Positions 7,868 to 18,737 of a stretch of 64,000 nucleotides of DNA are shown here, one piece after another (position 1 is the first letter of the stretch; each line of letters opens with the position of its first letter). A model generated the notes under the pieces. That model was not told the DNA's origin, searched no databases, and worked only from the letters and a program-made list of their open reading frames with translations. A program made the translations under genes and the position numbers. This DNA comes from Comamonas sp. KCTC 72670 (lineage in GTDB: Bacteria; Myxococcota; Myxococcia; Myxococcales; Myxococcaceae): assembly GCA_014656495.1 (NCBI GenBank), contig BNCN01000005.1, forward strand, positions 496,001 to 560,000, in the 5' to 3' direction.

Positions 7868-8988
7868 GGTTCCATCGGCTTCGAGCGCGCGGCGATCCAC
7901 GCGGAAATGGAGGGCCACACCTGCGTCGAGCCCTTGCTCGAAGCGGACAGGCCGATGTGTCCCACGGGGTAGCGGCGCGTCTCGACGTCCTGGGAGCCGA
8001 CCAGTGAGGGCAGCGGCTCGCTCATCGCGGGCAGCGCGATGGTGTCGTGTTCGGCGATGACGTTGAGGATGGCGCACTGGATGCGGCTCAGGTCCACGCG
8101 CTCGCCGCCCACTTCCATGAGGCCCTGGGGGAAGAGGTTCTGCTGGTAGCAGTCCTTGATGTACTGCCGGTACACCTCGCCCGGAAAGGGGACGGGGTCG
8201 GCGCCCCAGCGCTCCATGGCGAGGAACGTGGTGACGAAGTCCGGGTCATCGATGCGGCGGCACACCTCCAGCCAGCGGGTGAGGCGCTGCACCGGCGCGG
8301 CCATCAGGAAGCCGCTCTCCAGCACGGGCGTGGGCACGTTGCCGTAGGCGTCCACCAGCGAGTCCACGTCGAAGTGGTTCGCGGACGTCCACAGCGTGTA
8401 GAGGCCGCCCTTGCTGAAGTCCACGGGCGTGGCCTGGGCCACCAGGTTGCGGACGCCCTCGGGGTAGAGCGAGGTGTACGCCAGCGCCATGGTGCCGCCC
8501 ATGCAGTAGCCGTAGAGCGTCAGCTCGCGGCTCTTGCTCACGCGCAGCGTCCAGCGCACCGCCGTCTGGATGAGGCCGCCGAGCAGGTCGTCCCAGGTGA
8601 GCCGCTCCTCGTCCTGGCCGGGCACGCCCCAGTCGATGGCGTACACGTCGTAGCCCTCGCGGGTGAGGTGCTCGATGAGGCTGCGCCCCGGCAGGAAGTC
8701 GAGGATGTACCAGCGGTTGATGAGCGAATAGACGAAGAGGATGGGCGTGCGGTGGCGCCGCCGCGGGGCCGCGTAGCGCAACAGGCGCATGCTGCCGCGC
8801 GTGTACACGACGGTGTGCGGGGTGGCGCTGACGGGGGGCTCGCGGACGCCGGAGGCCCGTTCGATGAAGGGCTTCAGGTACGGGTATGGATTGAAGGGCC
8901 GCGACTTGAGCGCGTGCGCGACGGCGCGGGTCAGCTCGACCTGGCCGGTGACGAAGGAGCGAAGACGCTGGGGCGTGGACGCGGGCAT
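7864..8988 (-). CDS. phaC: Class III polyhydroxyalkanoate synthase catalytic subunit PhaC
   Basis: A 374-residue PHA synthase, the short class III/IV length. The nucleophile box is GYCMGG with Cys162, and the triad is completed by Asp315 (IAEHD) and His344 (PVGHIG). The Cys-Asp and Cys-His spacings (153 and 182) equal those reported for the Allochromatium class III enzyme. It polymerises (R)-3-hydroxyacyl-CoA on storage granules with a PhaE partner. The PhaE-like gene lies directly upstream with one base between its stop and this ATG. Confidence 0.9.
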   Translation of the reverse strand: MPASTPQRLRSFVTGQVELTRAVAHALKSRPFNPYPYLKPFIERASGVREPPVSATPHTVVYTRGSMRLLRYAAPRRRHRTPILFVYSLINRWYILDFLPGRSLIEHLTREGYDVYAIDWGVPGQDEERLTWDDLLGGLIQTAVRWTLRVSKSRELTLYGYCMGGTMALAYTSLYPEGVRNLVAQATPVDFSKGGLYTLWTSANHFDVDSLVDAYGNVPTPVLESGFLMAAPVQRLTRWLEVCRRIDDPDFVTTFLAMERWGADPVPFPGEVYRQYIKDCYQQNLFPQGLMEVGGERVDLSRIQCAILNVIAEHDTIALPAMSEPLPSLVGSQDVETRRYPVGHIGLSASSKGSTQVWPSISAWIAARSKPMEP

Positions 8989-8989
8989 G

Positions 8990-9433
8990 TCAGCGGCGGC
9001 GCTTGGAGGGCGCGCGCTCCTTGGGCGTGGGCTCGGGGGACTCGGATTCGGGTTCCGCGGCTTCCTGGCGGTGGAGCAGGTCCACCACCAGCTCCAACTG
9101 GGTGCCGAGCGCCTCGACCTGGTCATTCACCCGGCGGAGTTGGTCGCGCAGGTTCTCCACCTCGGACGTGGTGGGCAGGCGCAGGGTGCGCAGGGCGCCC
9201 TCCACCAGGCCGTTGCGGCGGATGCGGGCGTTGAAGCCCTGGCGCATGAGCGAGCCGCTGACGCGCAGGTAGGCGGGGCTCTCGGTGACCTTCGCGGCGG
9301 CGCGGGTGAGTCCCTGCTCGGCGCGGGTAAACACCTTGCCGGTGCGCGTGTCCGGGTGGGTGAGGTGGCCCAACAGCTTCAGGCCGCGGGCGAGGAGCCC
9401 CTGGGACGGCGGCGGTCGTTCCGGCTGACTCAT
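8990..9433 (-). CDS. Short PhaE-like / phasin-like coiled-coil protein
   Basis: A 147-residue protein immediately upstream of phaC. A mostly helical N-terminal half (GLLARGLKLLGHL to about 75) is followed by a heptad-patterned coiled coil at about 88-122 (SEVENLRDQLRRVNDQVEAL). It ends in an acidic then Lys/Arg-rich tail. The coiled coil and the position match PhaE subunits of class III synthases or granule phasins, but classical PhaE proteins are over 300 residues. Either this is a minimal PhaE or a phasin that holds the synthase on the granule. Translation is probably coupled to phaC (TGA-C-ATG). Confidence 0.72.
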   Translation of the reverse strand: MSQPERPPPSQGLLARGLKLLGHLTHPDTRTGKVFTRAEQGLTRAAAKVTESPAYLRVSGSLMRQGFNARIRRNGLVEGALRTLRLPTTSEVENLRDQLRRVNDQVEALGTQLELVVDLLHRQEAAEPESESPEPTPKERAPSKRRR

Positions 9434-9472
9434 GGGCGGCAGGTTAGCCCAACGCGGGCCGCCACCAGGGCT

Positions 9473-10036
9473 TCATCGCTCCCAAAGTGAACCAAGCTTC
9501 AACTTGCTGGCTTCAAAAGGTTCGGCATGAACGGTGGCGCTGCCCGTGTGTGCACCCAGCCGGTGCCAGCGCTCTCCTTCCCGCCGGTAGATTTCCAGGA
9601 GCTGGATGCGTGGGTCCACGAGCCACAGATGGTTCACGCCCTCACGGGCGTAGAGCGTCATCTTCCGAGACCGGTCCAGGGCTTCGGTCGAAGGGGACAG
9701 GACCTCGCAGAGCCAGTCGGGGGCAAGCTCCACGCCCACCACGTCTGGAATCTCCGGCATGCGCTCGCGTCTCCACCCGGCGAGGTCGGGCACGAGCACG
9801 TTGCCGCTCAGGTGCAGCTCCGGCTCCGGAATGATGACCCATCCACCGGGGCCTTCTGTTTCGGGCTCCTGGTCGAAGGGCGCCAACTGCTTGCCCAGCC
9901 GGAATGCGGCCCTGCCGTGAACCATCCTCGGACGGGGGCTGACGTGCAGCTCACCCTCGATGATTTCTCCGACGACGTGCGGAGGGAGGCGCTCCAACGC
10001 CTCGTACACGTGCTCTGGCGGTGGCTTGTCACCCAT
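9473..10036 (-). CDS. Uma2-family (DUF820) putative PD-(D/E)xK nuclease
   Basis: A 187-residue protein from MGDKPPPEHVYEAL. The Uma2 fold is recognised from EIIEGELHVSPRPRMVH near the N-terminus, VPDLAGWRRER (the Asp of the PD motif) in the middle, and DWLCEVLSPSTEALDRSRKM (Glu plus Lys) followed by YAREGVNHLWLVDP. The family has a restriction-endonuclease-like core and is often amplified in cyanobacteria and myxobacteria; its biological role is unknown. A longer start at 10126 is possible in frame but gives a low-complexity extension. Confidence 0.82.
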   Translation of the reverse strand: MGDKPPPEHVYEALERLPPHVVGEIIEGELHVSPRPRMVHGRAAFRLGKQLAPFDQEPETEGPGGWVIIPEPELHLSGNVLVPDLAGWRRERMPEIPDVVGVELAPDWLCEVLSPSTEALDRSRKMTLYAREGVNHLWLVDPRIQLLEIYRREGERWHRLGAHTGSATVHAEPFEASKLKLGSLWER

Positions 10037-10174
10037 GCCCCCAGGATGCGGCCATGCCCGGGGCCTCGCAAGCCGCACCGCTTCTTGTCCGTGGATGGCT
10101 TCGCTCATGTGTCGAGCATGCGCCATACCTCTGACATCCTTCGGGGAATAGAAAACCCCGGAGGTCCTCTCGGC

Positions 10175-10924
10175 TCAGCCCTGCCGCTTCACCGGCAGCG
10201 GCCCGAAGGACTGCGACACCGGCATCAGTGACATGACGTTGATGTTCACGTGCGCGGGCCGCGTGGCCACCCAGTGCACCGCGTCCGCGATGTCCTCGGG
10301 CGTCAGGGCCTGGGTGTTGGCGTAGACGGACGCGGCGCGCGTGTCGTCGCCCTTGAAGCGGACGCTGGAGAACTCCGTGCCGCCCACGAGGCCCGGCTCG
10401 ATGTCCGTTACCCGCACCGCGGTGCCATGCAGGTCCGCGCGCAGGTTGAGGCTGAACTGGTGCACGAAGGCCTTGGTGGCGCCGTACACGTTGCCACCCG
10501 GGTAGGGCCACTCCGCCGCCACCGAGCCCATGTTGATGACGTGGCCCCGGTTGCGCGCCACCATGCCGGGCAGCACCGCGTGCGTGCAGTACAGGAGCCC
10601 CTTCACGTTGGTGTCCACCATCGTGTCCCAGTCCTCCAGGCGCGCCGACTGCGCGGGGTCCAACCCCAGCGCCAGCCCCGCGTTGTTGACCAGCACATCC
10701 ACGTCGGCGAACTCCGCGGGCAACGAGCGGACGGTCCGCTCCACGGCCTCACGGTCCGTGATGTCGAGCGTGAGGGGGAGCACCCGCTCACCCAGCTCGG
10801 CGCGCAGGGCCTCCAGCCGCTCGGTGCGGCGCCCGGTGGCGATGACGCGCGCGCCGTCCTGGATGAAGCGTCGGGCCATGGCCAGCCCGAATCCCGCGGT
10901 GGCTCCGGTAATCAGTACGTTCAT
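10175..10924 (-). CDS. ydfG: YdfG-type NADP-dependent 3-hydroxy acid / serine dehydrogenase
   Basis: A 249-residue SDR closely similar along its whole length to Escherichia coli YdfG as I remember it. The shared parts are the TGATAGFG loop at 6-13, NNAGLALG, GHVINMGSVAA, GGNVYGATKAF, TAVRVTDIEPGLVGGTEFS and VRFKGDD. Ser134, Tyr147 and Lys151 match the E. coli catalytic numbers. YdfG oxidises serine/3-hydroxypropionate-type compounds and reduces malonic semialdehyde. It lies upstream of the Uma2 gene and downstream of queD on the same strand, probably as its own unit. Confidence 0.9.
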   Translation of the reverse strand: MNVLITGATAGFGLAMARRFIQDGARVIATGRRTERLEALRAELGERVLPLTLDITDREAVERTVRSLPAEFADVDVLVNNAGLALGLDPAQSARLEDWDTMVDTNVKGLLYCTHAVLPGMVARNRGHVINMGSVAAEWPYPGGNVYGATKAFVHQFSLNLRADLHGTAVRVTDIEPGLVGGTEFSSVRFKGDDTRAASVYANTQALTPEDIADAVHWVATRPAHVNINVMSLMPVSQSFGPLPVKRQG

Positions 10925-10963
10925 GACACACCCCTCAGGGAGCCAGCGCCGGGAGGGGCCGGC

Positions 10964-11326
10964 TCAGTCGTCTTCACCCTGATAGATACAGCCGCTGGTG
11001 CACGTCTCACGGACGACCACCCGGCTGAGCAGGGGCAGGCCCGGACGCAGGCGCCTCCAGATCCACCGCGACAGGTTTTCGCTGGTGGGGTTCTCCAGGC
11101 CCTCAATCTCGTTGAGGTAGTAGTGGTCCAGCTTGAGCCGCACGGGCTCGAAGGCATCCTTGATGTCCGAGAAGTCCATCACCCACCCGGACTGCTCGCC
11201 CACGGGGCCTCGCACGTGGACTTCCACCCGGTAGCTGTGGCCGTGGAGCCGGCTGCACTTGTGCCCCGGCGGCACGTTGGGAAGCCGGTGCGCGGCCTCG
11301 AAGGTGAATTCCTTGAAGATGTCCAA
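10964..11326 (-). CDS. queD: 6-carboxytetrahydropterin synthase QueD
   Basis: A 120-residue enzyme whose sequence follows E. coli QueD nearly throughout: [49 protein letters not shown] and [11 protein letters not shown]. Zinc ligands are His13, His28 and His30; Cys24 is the catalytic Cys. It converts dihydroneopterin triphosphate into 6-carboxytetrahydropterin, the second step to the queuosine base. The start is TTG at 11326, preceded by AGGAG at five bases. Together with the YhhQ transporter at 6200 it points to active queuosine metabolism. Confidence 0.93.
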   Translation of the reverse strand: MDIFKEFTFEAAHRLPNVPPGHKCSRLHGHSYRVEVHVRGPVGEQSGWVMDFSDIKDAFEPVRLKLDHYYLNEIEGLENPTSENLSRWIWRRLRPGLPLLSRVVVRETCTSGCIYQGEDD

Positions 11327-11578
11327 GGCGTCTCCTGACTGCGGGTGGAAGGCGGCTCATATCCCGCGCGTTCCTCCTGGCGTCAAGGTACGGCCTGCCG
11401 CCCTGGAGGAAGCCCCCCTCGAACTCGCTCGCGGTGCGCTCTCCTGAAATGGCGCCGGCCAACACGATAAGCATCATTCACTGCGGCTATTCCAGGATAT
11501 GCCGGACTGGGGCGGCGCTCAGCATCCTTCAATGAGAAGCGGTGAGTGGATGGCGCACAGGTTGGGTTGGGGACTTGC

Positions 11579-12736
11579 TCAAGGACTGCGCCGGTGGCTT
11601 CGTGTGGAACGCCCTGCCTGCGGCCGGTGGTGGCGCGGGCCATTCCGTTCTGTCTCCGGAGCGAGCTGCGAGTACAGCTCGTGGAGCTTTGCCCGCAGCA
11701 GCTCCTTTGACGGCAGGAACGTCTGGTACTCGGCGACGAGCGTGGGCGACGTCGTCCGGGCGAGCGCGTACTCGACGACCTCGTCGTCCTTCGTCGCGCA
11801 GAGGAGCACTCCAATCGTGGGCCGCTCGTGGACCTTCTTCACATCGCGGTCAAGCGCCTCGACGTAGAACGAGAGCTGTCCGAGATCGGCGGGCTTGAAC
11901 TTGTCGACCTTCAGCTCGAAGGCGACAAGACACTGAATACCGCGGTGGAAGAAGACGAGGTCGATCACGAAGTCTTGGCCGCCGACCTGCACCGGGTATT
12001 GCGAGCCGACGAAACAGAAGTCGCGTCCCAGCTCGGTGAGGAAGCGGCCAAGGTTCCGAAGGAGCGCGTCGTGGAGGTCGGCCTCGGAGTGAGCGGCGGC
12101 GAGGCCGAGAAACTCGATGTTGTAGACGTTCTTGAACTCGTCGATTGCCGTCGGGTGCGTTTGTCTCACCGCTGGCGAGACTTTCTTCGTGGCGCGTGCC
12201 TCGCGAAGGACGGCGCCCGAGCGGATCTGCCGTTCGAGCTCCCGCTTGGGCCAGCGCTCCTTGATGGCGGTGAGGATGTAGAACTCGCGTGTATCGACGG
12301 GCTTGGCTTGGCTGAGGATGATGAGGTGGTGCGTCCACGGCAGTTGTCTCACCAACGGTGAGATTTTTCGGTTCGACCGGTACGCCTCGTAGAACTGGCG
12401 CATCCGAAAGAGGTTCGGGCGCGTGTAGCCCCGGACACCCGGGTAGCGTCTCGCGAGATCCGCGGCGAGCTCCTCGACGATGCCGTCGCCCCACTCCGCA
12501 CTGGCGATCTTCCGGCTGATGTACTCGCCCAGCTCCCAGTAGTGGGCCACCAGCTCCGTGTTCACCGCTTGGTGCGCGCGTCGTCGGGCCACCTCGATGA
12601 GCGCGATGACCTCGGCGAACCGCGTGTCTCCGTCCTCGACGAACGCCCGCTTGGCAGGAGGCACCGCGAGCTTCGTCGCCAGGGTGGCGGGCTTCGCGCG
12701 TGTCAGAGACTTCTTCGAGGAGGAGCTCTTCGTCAT
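11579..12736 (-). CDS. YhcG/DUF1016 family PD-(D/E)xK nuclease
   Basis: A 385-residue protein starting MTKSSSSKKSLTRAK. Residues about 45-190 are the DUF1016 N-terminal domain (AHYWELGEYISRKI, YTRPNLFRMRQFY, LPWTHHLIIL). Residues about 235-365 are the nuclease core, with the Asp in QDFVIDLVFFHR and the ELK pair in CLVAFELKVDKFKPADLGQL. YhcG proteins often accompany restriction-modification or other defence genes, but no methyltransferase or other defence gene is adjacent here, so it stands alone. Its C-terminus is Arg/His-rich and may be a frayed end. The upstream extension to 13138 lacks coding character. Confidence 0.85.
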   Translation of the reverse strand: MTKSSSSKKSLTRAKPATLATKLAVPPAKRAFVEDGDTRFAEVIALIEVARRRAHQAVNTELVAHYWELGEYISRKIASAEWGDGIVEELAADLARRYPGVRGYTRPNLFRMRQFYEAYRSNRKISPLVRQLPWTHHLIILSQAKPVDTREFYILTAIKERWPKRELERQIRSGAVLREARATKKVSPAVRQTHPTAIDEFKNVYNIEFLGLAAAHSEADLHDALLRNLGRFLTELGRDFCFVGSQYPVQVGGQDFVIDLVFFHRGIQCLVAFELKVDKFKPADLGQLSFYVEALDRDVKKVHERPTIGVLLCATKDDEVVEYALARTTSPTLVAEYQTFLPSKELLRAKLHELYSQLAPETERNGPRHHRPQAGRSTRSHRRSP

Positions 12737-13129
12737 GCGAAAGGGGGGAACATAGGTTTTGGCGGGCGAGCCCTGCAATTTGGCAAGCGAAGCGGGTCGC
12801 TCGATTCCGTGTCCCATTTCGGAGGGAAACCCGAGGCTCCTTCCAGGCGTCCCACCCCGGCTCGCCCCTTCGCTCCCCGTGAAAAATCCCCGGGAATATT
12901 CGCGGCGCCGTTGCCCACATCCCACGCCAGCTCCCCGCGAAGGCCCACCTGTCGGTGAAGCGGCGCAGCCGTCACAACCCCGCGAAACCACGTTTCCTGT
13001 CTCCTTGCTGCACATCCCGGCAGGCAGGGGTTGCCGCAGTCGGAGGGAATGAACAGCGAGCGGCTCCGGATTGGCGGCCGTCCTCGCGAGCGCCCCCCGC
13101 GCCGCGACCCACACCAGGAGTCCGCCAGG
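12737..13129. other. 393-base divergent intergenic region, nothing certain found
   Basis: The region separates the YhcG-type nuclease (reverse) from the beta-helix lipoprotein (forward) and must hold both promoters. It is slightly less G+C-rich than its flanks and contains one short AT-rich core near 12890-12905 (AATCCCCGGGAATATTC). I see no convincing -35/-10 pair, no long inverted repeat and no RNA gene. Reading frames across it lack codon bias. Confidence 0.5.
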
Positions 13130-14800
13130 ATGCGCCATCGTTCGCCGGGGTTCACGGCCCTATGCTCCGCTGCCTTGCTGTCCCTCGTGGCCTGCAATGG
13201 AAAGGTGGATTTCACCGAGGAGGGCGGCTCCCCCCCGGGCTCCAGTGAGACGCCCTCCATCCCGGGTTCCCCTCCCGGGGAACCGACTTCGCCCGGGCCG
13301 ACCGAGCCGCCGCCCGTCATCGTCGACATCCCAGGGGATCCGCCGCCCGACCCGGACCCGGAGCCCGCTCCCGAGCCGCAACCCAACCCCGACCCGACGC
13401 CCGGGCCCCAGCCTGAACCCGAGCCGCCGCCCCGCTATTCGCGCATCCTCTGGGTGGCGCCCAACGGCAGTGACGGCGCGTCCGCGACTGAGACGGCGCC
13501 GCTGCGCACGGTGTCGCGCGCGCTGGAGCTGGTGCGTCCAGGCGAGGCCATCTACCTGAAGTCCGGCACCTACTCGGAGCGCCTCAAGCTGGAGGAGAAG
13601 GGCGGCTCCTCGTCCGCGATGCTCACGCTCCGGTCCGCGCCGGACGCGAAGCCGGTCATCAAGCCCTCCGGAAGTGGCTCCGCCATGGTGGACGTGCGCG
13701 GCGCGTACTGGAGCATCGAGGGGCTCACCCTCGACGCGGCGGGCAGCGCCTCCTTCGCGGTGCTCTTCCGGGGCGTGGGCTCGCACCATGGTGTGCTGCG
13801 CGGCTCCACGTTGAAGAACGGCACCGCGGGCGCGGGCGTCAACGTGTGCGAGCGCGCCAGCGACATCCTCATCGAGCAGAACGCCATCTCGAACTTCAAC
13901 CGGGGTGGGGATGACAGCCACGGCGTCATCGTCCAGACGACGGCGCGCAACGTGGTGGTGCGGGGCAACGACATCCACCACAACTCCGGCGACGGTGTGC
14001 AGTGCATCGGGCCGGAAGGCGGCGCCACCATCTCCGGAACGCCCTTCGACAACCTCCTGGTGGAGGACAACGAGCTGCACGAGAACCGCGAGAATGGCGT
14101 CGACGTGAAGACGTGCACCCGCGTCACGCTGCGCGGCAACATCATCTGGGGACACAAGACGTCGTCCACCTCGCGCGGCGAGGGCGTGGTGGTGCACCTG
14201 TCCGCCAAGGACGTCACGCTGGAGGACAACGTCTTCTACAACAACGGCCGCGCCATCAGCATTGGCGGGGTGCGGCAGGGCGCGCCGCCCACCAACATCG
14301 TCATCCGCCGCAACCTCGTGCGGGACGGGCTGGGCGGTGGCGAGGAGGGCAGCGGCATCCGCGTGGACACCACGTCCAACGTGAAGGTGCACCACAACAC
14401 CGTCTGGAACATGCCCGGGCCCTGCCTGACGTTCGGCCACGGTGACACCGGGGCCAGTGCCAGCCTGGACGTGCGCAACAACGTCTTCTCCGGCTGCGGC
14501 GTGGCGGTGCGTGGCGGCCCCGGGCGCACGGGGGCGGTGGTGGACGCGAACCTCTACTACCGGAGCTCGGGCGCGGCGGTGTTCCGCCTCAACGGCGTGG
14601 ACATGGGCTTCTCCCAGTGGCGCTCGCAGAGCGGCTTCGACGGCCGCTCCCAGGAGAAGGCGCCCGGCTTCCTCAACATCGACACGGGGGACTTCCGCCT
14701 GGGGTCGGGCTCACCCGCACTCAACGCGGGGCTGTCGCTGGGGCTGAGCTGGTGTGGGCCGGGGCCGGACCAGGGGGCCTTCGAGTCGGACTGCCCCTGA
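13130..14800 (+). CDS. Right-handed parallel beta-helix lipoprotein
   Basis: A 556-residue protein with the lipobox LVAC at about 19-22. A long Pro/Glu/Asp spacer (about 30-100; PDPDPEPAPEPQ-type) precedes a right-handed beta-helix at about 105-545. The helix is recognised from repeated turns such as SIEGLTLD, VVVRGNDIHHNSGDGVQ, LLVEDNELHENRENGVDV and VTLEDNVFYNNGRAI, as in pectate-lyase-like or NosD proteins with PbH1 repeats. The entry motif (WVAPNGSDGASATETAPLRTVSRAL) matches DUF1565-type lyases. It is probably a surface polysaccharide-binding or -cleaving enzyme. A Shine-Dalgarno AGGAG lies nine bases ahead of the start. Confidence 0.85.
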   Translation: MRHRSPGFTALCSAALLSLVACNGKVDFTEEGGSPPGSSETPSIPGSPPGEPTSPGPTEPPPVIVDIPGDPPPDPDPEPAPEPQPNPDPTPGPQPEPEPPPRYSRILWVAPNGSDGASATETAPLRTVSRALELVRPGEAIYLKSGTYSERLKLEEKGGSSSAMLTLRSAPDAKPVIKPSGSGSAMVDVRGAYWSIEGLTLDAAGSASFAVLFRGVGSHHGVLRGSTLKNGTAGAGVNVCERASDILIEQNAISNFNRGGDDSHGVIVQTTARNVVVRGNDIHHNSGDGVQCIGPEGGATISGTPFDNLLVEDNELHENRENGVDVKTCTRVTLRGNIIWGHKTSSTSRGEGVVVHLSAKDVTLEDNVFYNNGRAISIGGVRQGAPPTNIVIRRNLVRDGLGGGEEGSGIRVDTTSNVKVHHNTVWNMPGPCLTFGHGDTGASASLDVRNNVFSGCGVAVRGGPGRTGAVVDANLYYRSSGAAVFRLNGVDMGFSQWRSQSGFDGRSQEKAPGFLNIDTGDFRLGSGSPALNAGLSLGLSWCGPGPDQGAFESDCP

Positions 14801-14818
14801 GCCGCCGAGGCGTGTAGA

Positions 14819-16811
14819 GTGGGGGCCCCTTCTGCCCTGGACCCCACTCTCCACGTGCCGTCCTCGTTGGAATTCGTATCAGGCATCACCTTGGTGCCCC
14901 CGGACTCACCCGCGCGCGAGCTGCTGAGCGCGGCCGCCGCGCGTGCGGGTCTTCGGGTGGTGTCCGGCGTCGAAGATGCCTCGCTGGCGCTGGTGGACCT
15001 CACCGCGCCAGGGGGGCTCGACGCGGGCCGGGCCCTGCTCGCCGCCGGCCCCACGCTGGTGGTGCTGGCCGGCCCAGGTGAGGACGCCTTCGCCACGGCG
15101 CAGTCCCTCAAGCCCGCGGACGTCCTCACCGTCCCGGTGCCGCTGCACGAGCTGGCCTGGCGGCTCCAGTGCGCCGCCGAGCGCCACGTGGAGCGCGAGG
15201 AGCAGGCGCGCAGCCAGGAGGACCTGGCCCTCCTGCTGGAGCTGACGGCGGACTACGCGGAGTCGTCGGACGTGGCGGCGTTGCTGCACGGCGTCACCCG
15301 GCGGCTGGCGGAGAAGCTGGACATCGCGCGCGCCACGCTGGTGATGCTCGGGCGCAGCGCGGACGAAGGCCTCATCGTCGCCACCAGCGATGACCCGACG
15401 CTGAAGAACCTGCGCATCGACCTGTCCCGCTACCCGGAGATTCGCGAGGTGACGCGGACGGGCAATCCGGTGGTGATGCAGGAGGCCGCCACGCACCCGC
15501 TCCTGGGGGACGTGGAGCGCCGCGCGGTGGCGGCCCGGGGCATCCACGCCATCGCCGCGCTGCCGCTGCCCATCCGCGGGCAGGTGCGCGGCGTGCTGCT
15601 GCTGCGCGCCACCGGGCGGCGGCGAACGTTTTCTCCCCGGGAGATCGACTTCCTCACCACCGTGGCGCACGCCACCGCCGTGGCGCTGCGCAGCGCCTCC
15701 GTGCTGGAGTTCGTGCGCGGCCAGACGGAGGCGGAGAAGACGGCCCGGCTGGCGGCGGAGGAGCAGGCGGCGTCCTTCAAGCCGTACCAGCTGTTCTTCG
15801 CGCACGTCAGCGAAGGCGTGGCCATCCTCGACGACAAGGCCTGCGTGCTGTCGCTCAACCCGTCCGGCGCGGCGATGCTGGACGTGAACGCGCAGGAGGC
15901 GCGGGGCCGCCACCTGCACCAGGTCACCCAGCCGGTGGATGAGAACGTGCTGATGGAGCTGGTGACCAGCGCGTCGCGGGGCGAGGCCCGCTCGGGCACG
16001 GACGTGGAGGTGTGCACGGAGTCGGGCCGGCGGCTGACGCTGTCCATGTCCGCGGCGCCGCTGCGCGACGAGGATGCGGCCACCATCCTCTCCTTCCGAG
16101 ACGTCACGGACGCGCGGAGGCTGGAGGACGAGCTGCTCCAGACGAAGGACTTCCTGGAGCGGCTCATCGACTCGTCGGTGGACGCCATCATCGCGGCCGA
16201 CCTGAAGGGGCGCATCATCCTCTTCAACAAGGGCGCGGAGGCGCTGTGCGGCTACACCGCGCAGGAGGCGCTGGGCGGGCTCGGCGTCCACCAGCTCTAT
16301 CCGCCGGGCGTGGCCAAGCGGGTGATGGCGATGATTCGCGCCCCCGAGCACGGCGGCAAGGGCCGGCTGTCGCTCATCCGCGAGGAGCTGGTGCACCGCT
16401 CCGGTGAGCGGGTCCCGGTGAACATGACGGCCTCCATCGTCTACGAGGGCGGCCGCGAGGTGTTCAGCGTGGGCATCTTCACGGACATGCGCGCGCGCAT
16501 GCAGTTGGAGCGCAAGCTGTCCGACGTGGAGACGCGGCTGGAGGAGAGCGAGAAGAGCGCCGTCATCGTCGCGCTCGCCGGCACCGCGGCCCACGAGCTG
16601 AACCAGCCCCTCACCTCGGTGATGGGCTACGCCGAGCTGCTGAAGCGGAAGCTGAAGGAAGACGACTTCGCCTGGAAGCCGGTGGACATCATCTACCGCG
16701 AGGCGGAGCGCATGGCGGAGATCGTCCGGAAGATTGGGAAGATCACCCGCTACGAGACGAAGTCGTACATGGGGGAACAACAGATTCTCGACCTGGACAA
16801 GGCCACCTCCC

Positions 16812-16822
<11 letters not shown>
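14819..16822 (+). CDS. GAF/PAS sensor protein with a HisKA domain but no ATPase domain
   Basis: A 667-residue cytoplasmic protein that starts with GTG. The first 115 residues resemble a degenerate receiver (LALVDLTAPGG, PTLVVLAGPG). A GAF domain spans about 145-295 and two PAS domains about 320-430 and 440-565 (SVDAIIAADLKGRIILFN). Then comes a dimerisation helix with His592 in AAHELNQPLTSVMGY. Only 76 residues follow the His, and none of the N, G1 or G2 boxes of HATPase_c is present. The downstream kinase overlaps by 11 bases, so this is not a frameshifted end. I infer phosphorylation in trans by that partner kinase, or a purely structural sensor subunit. Confidence 0.85.
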
Positions 16823-18728
<1,906 letters not shown>

Positions 18729-18737
18729 GCCGGCGGC

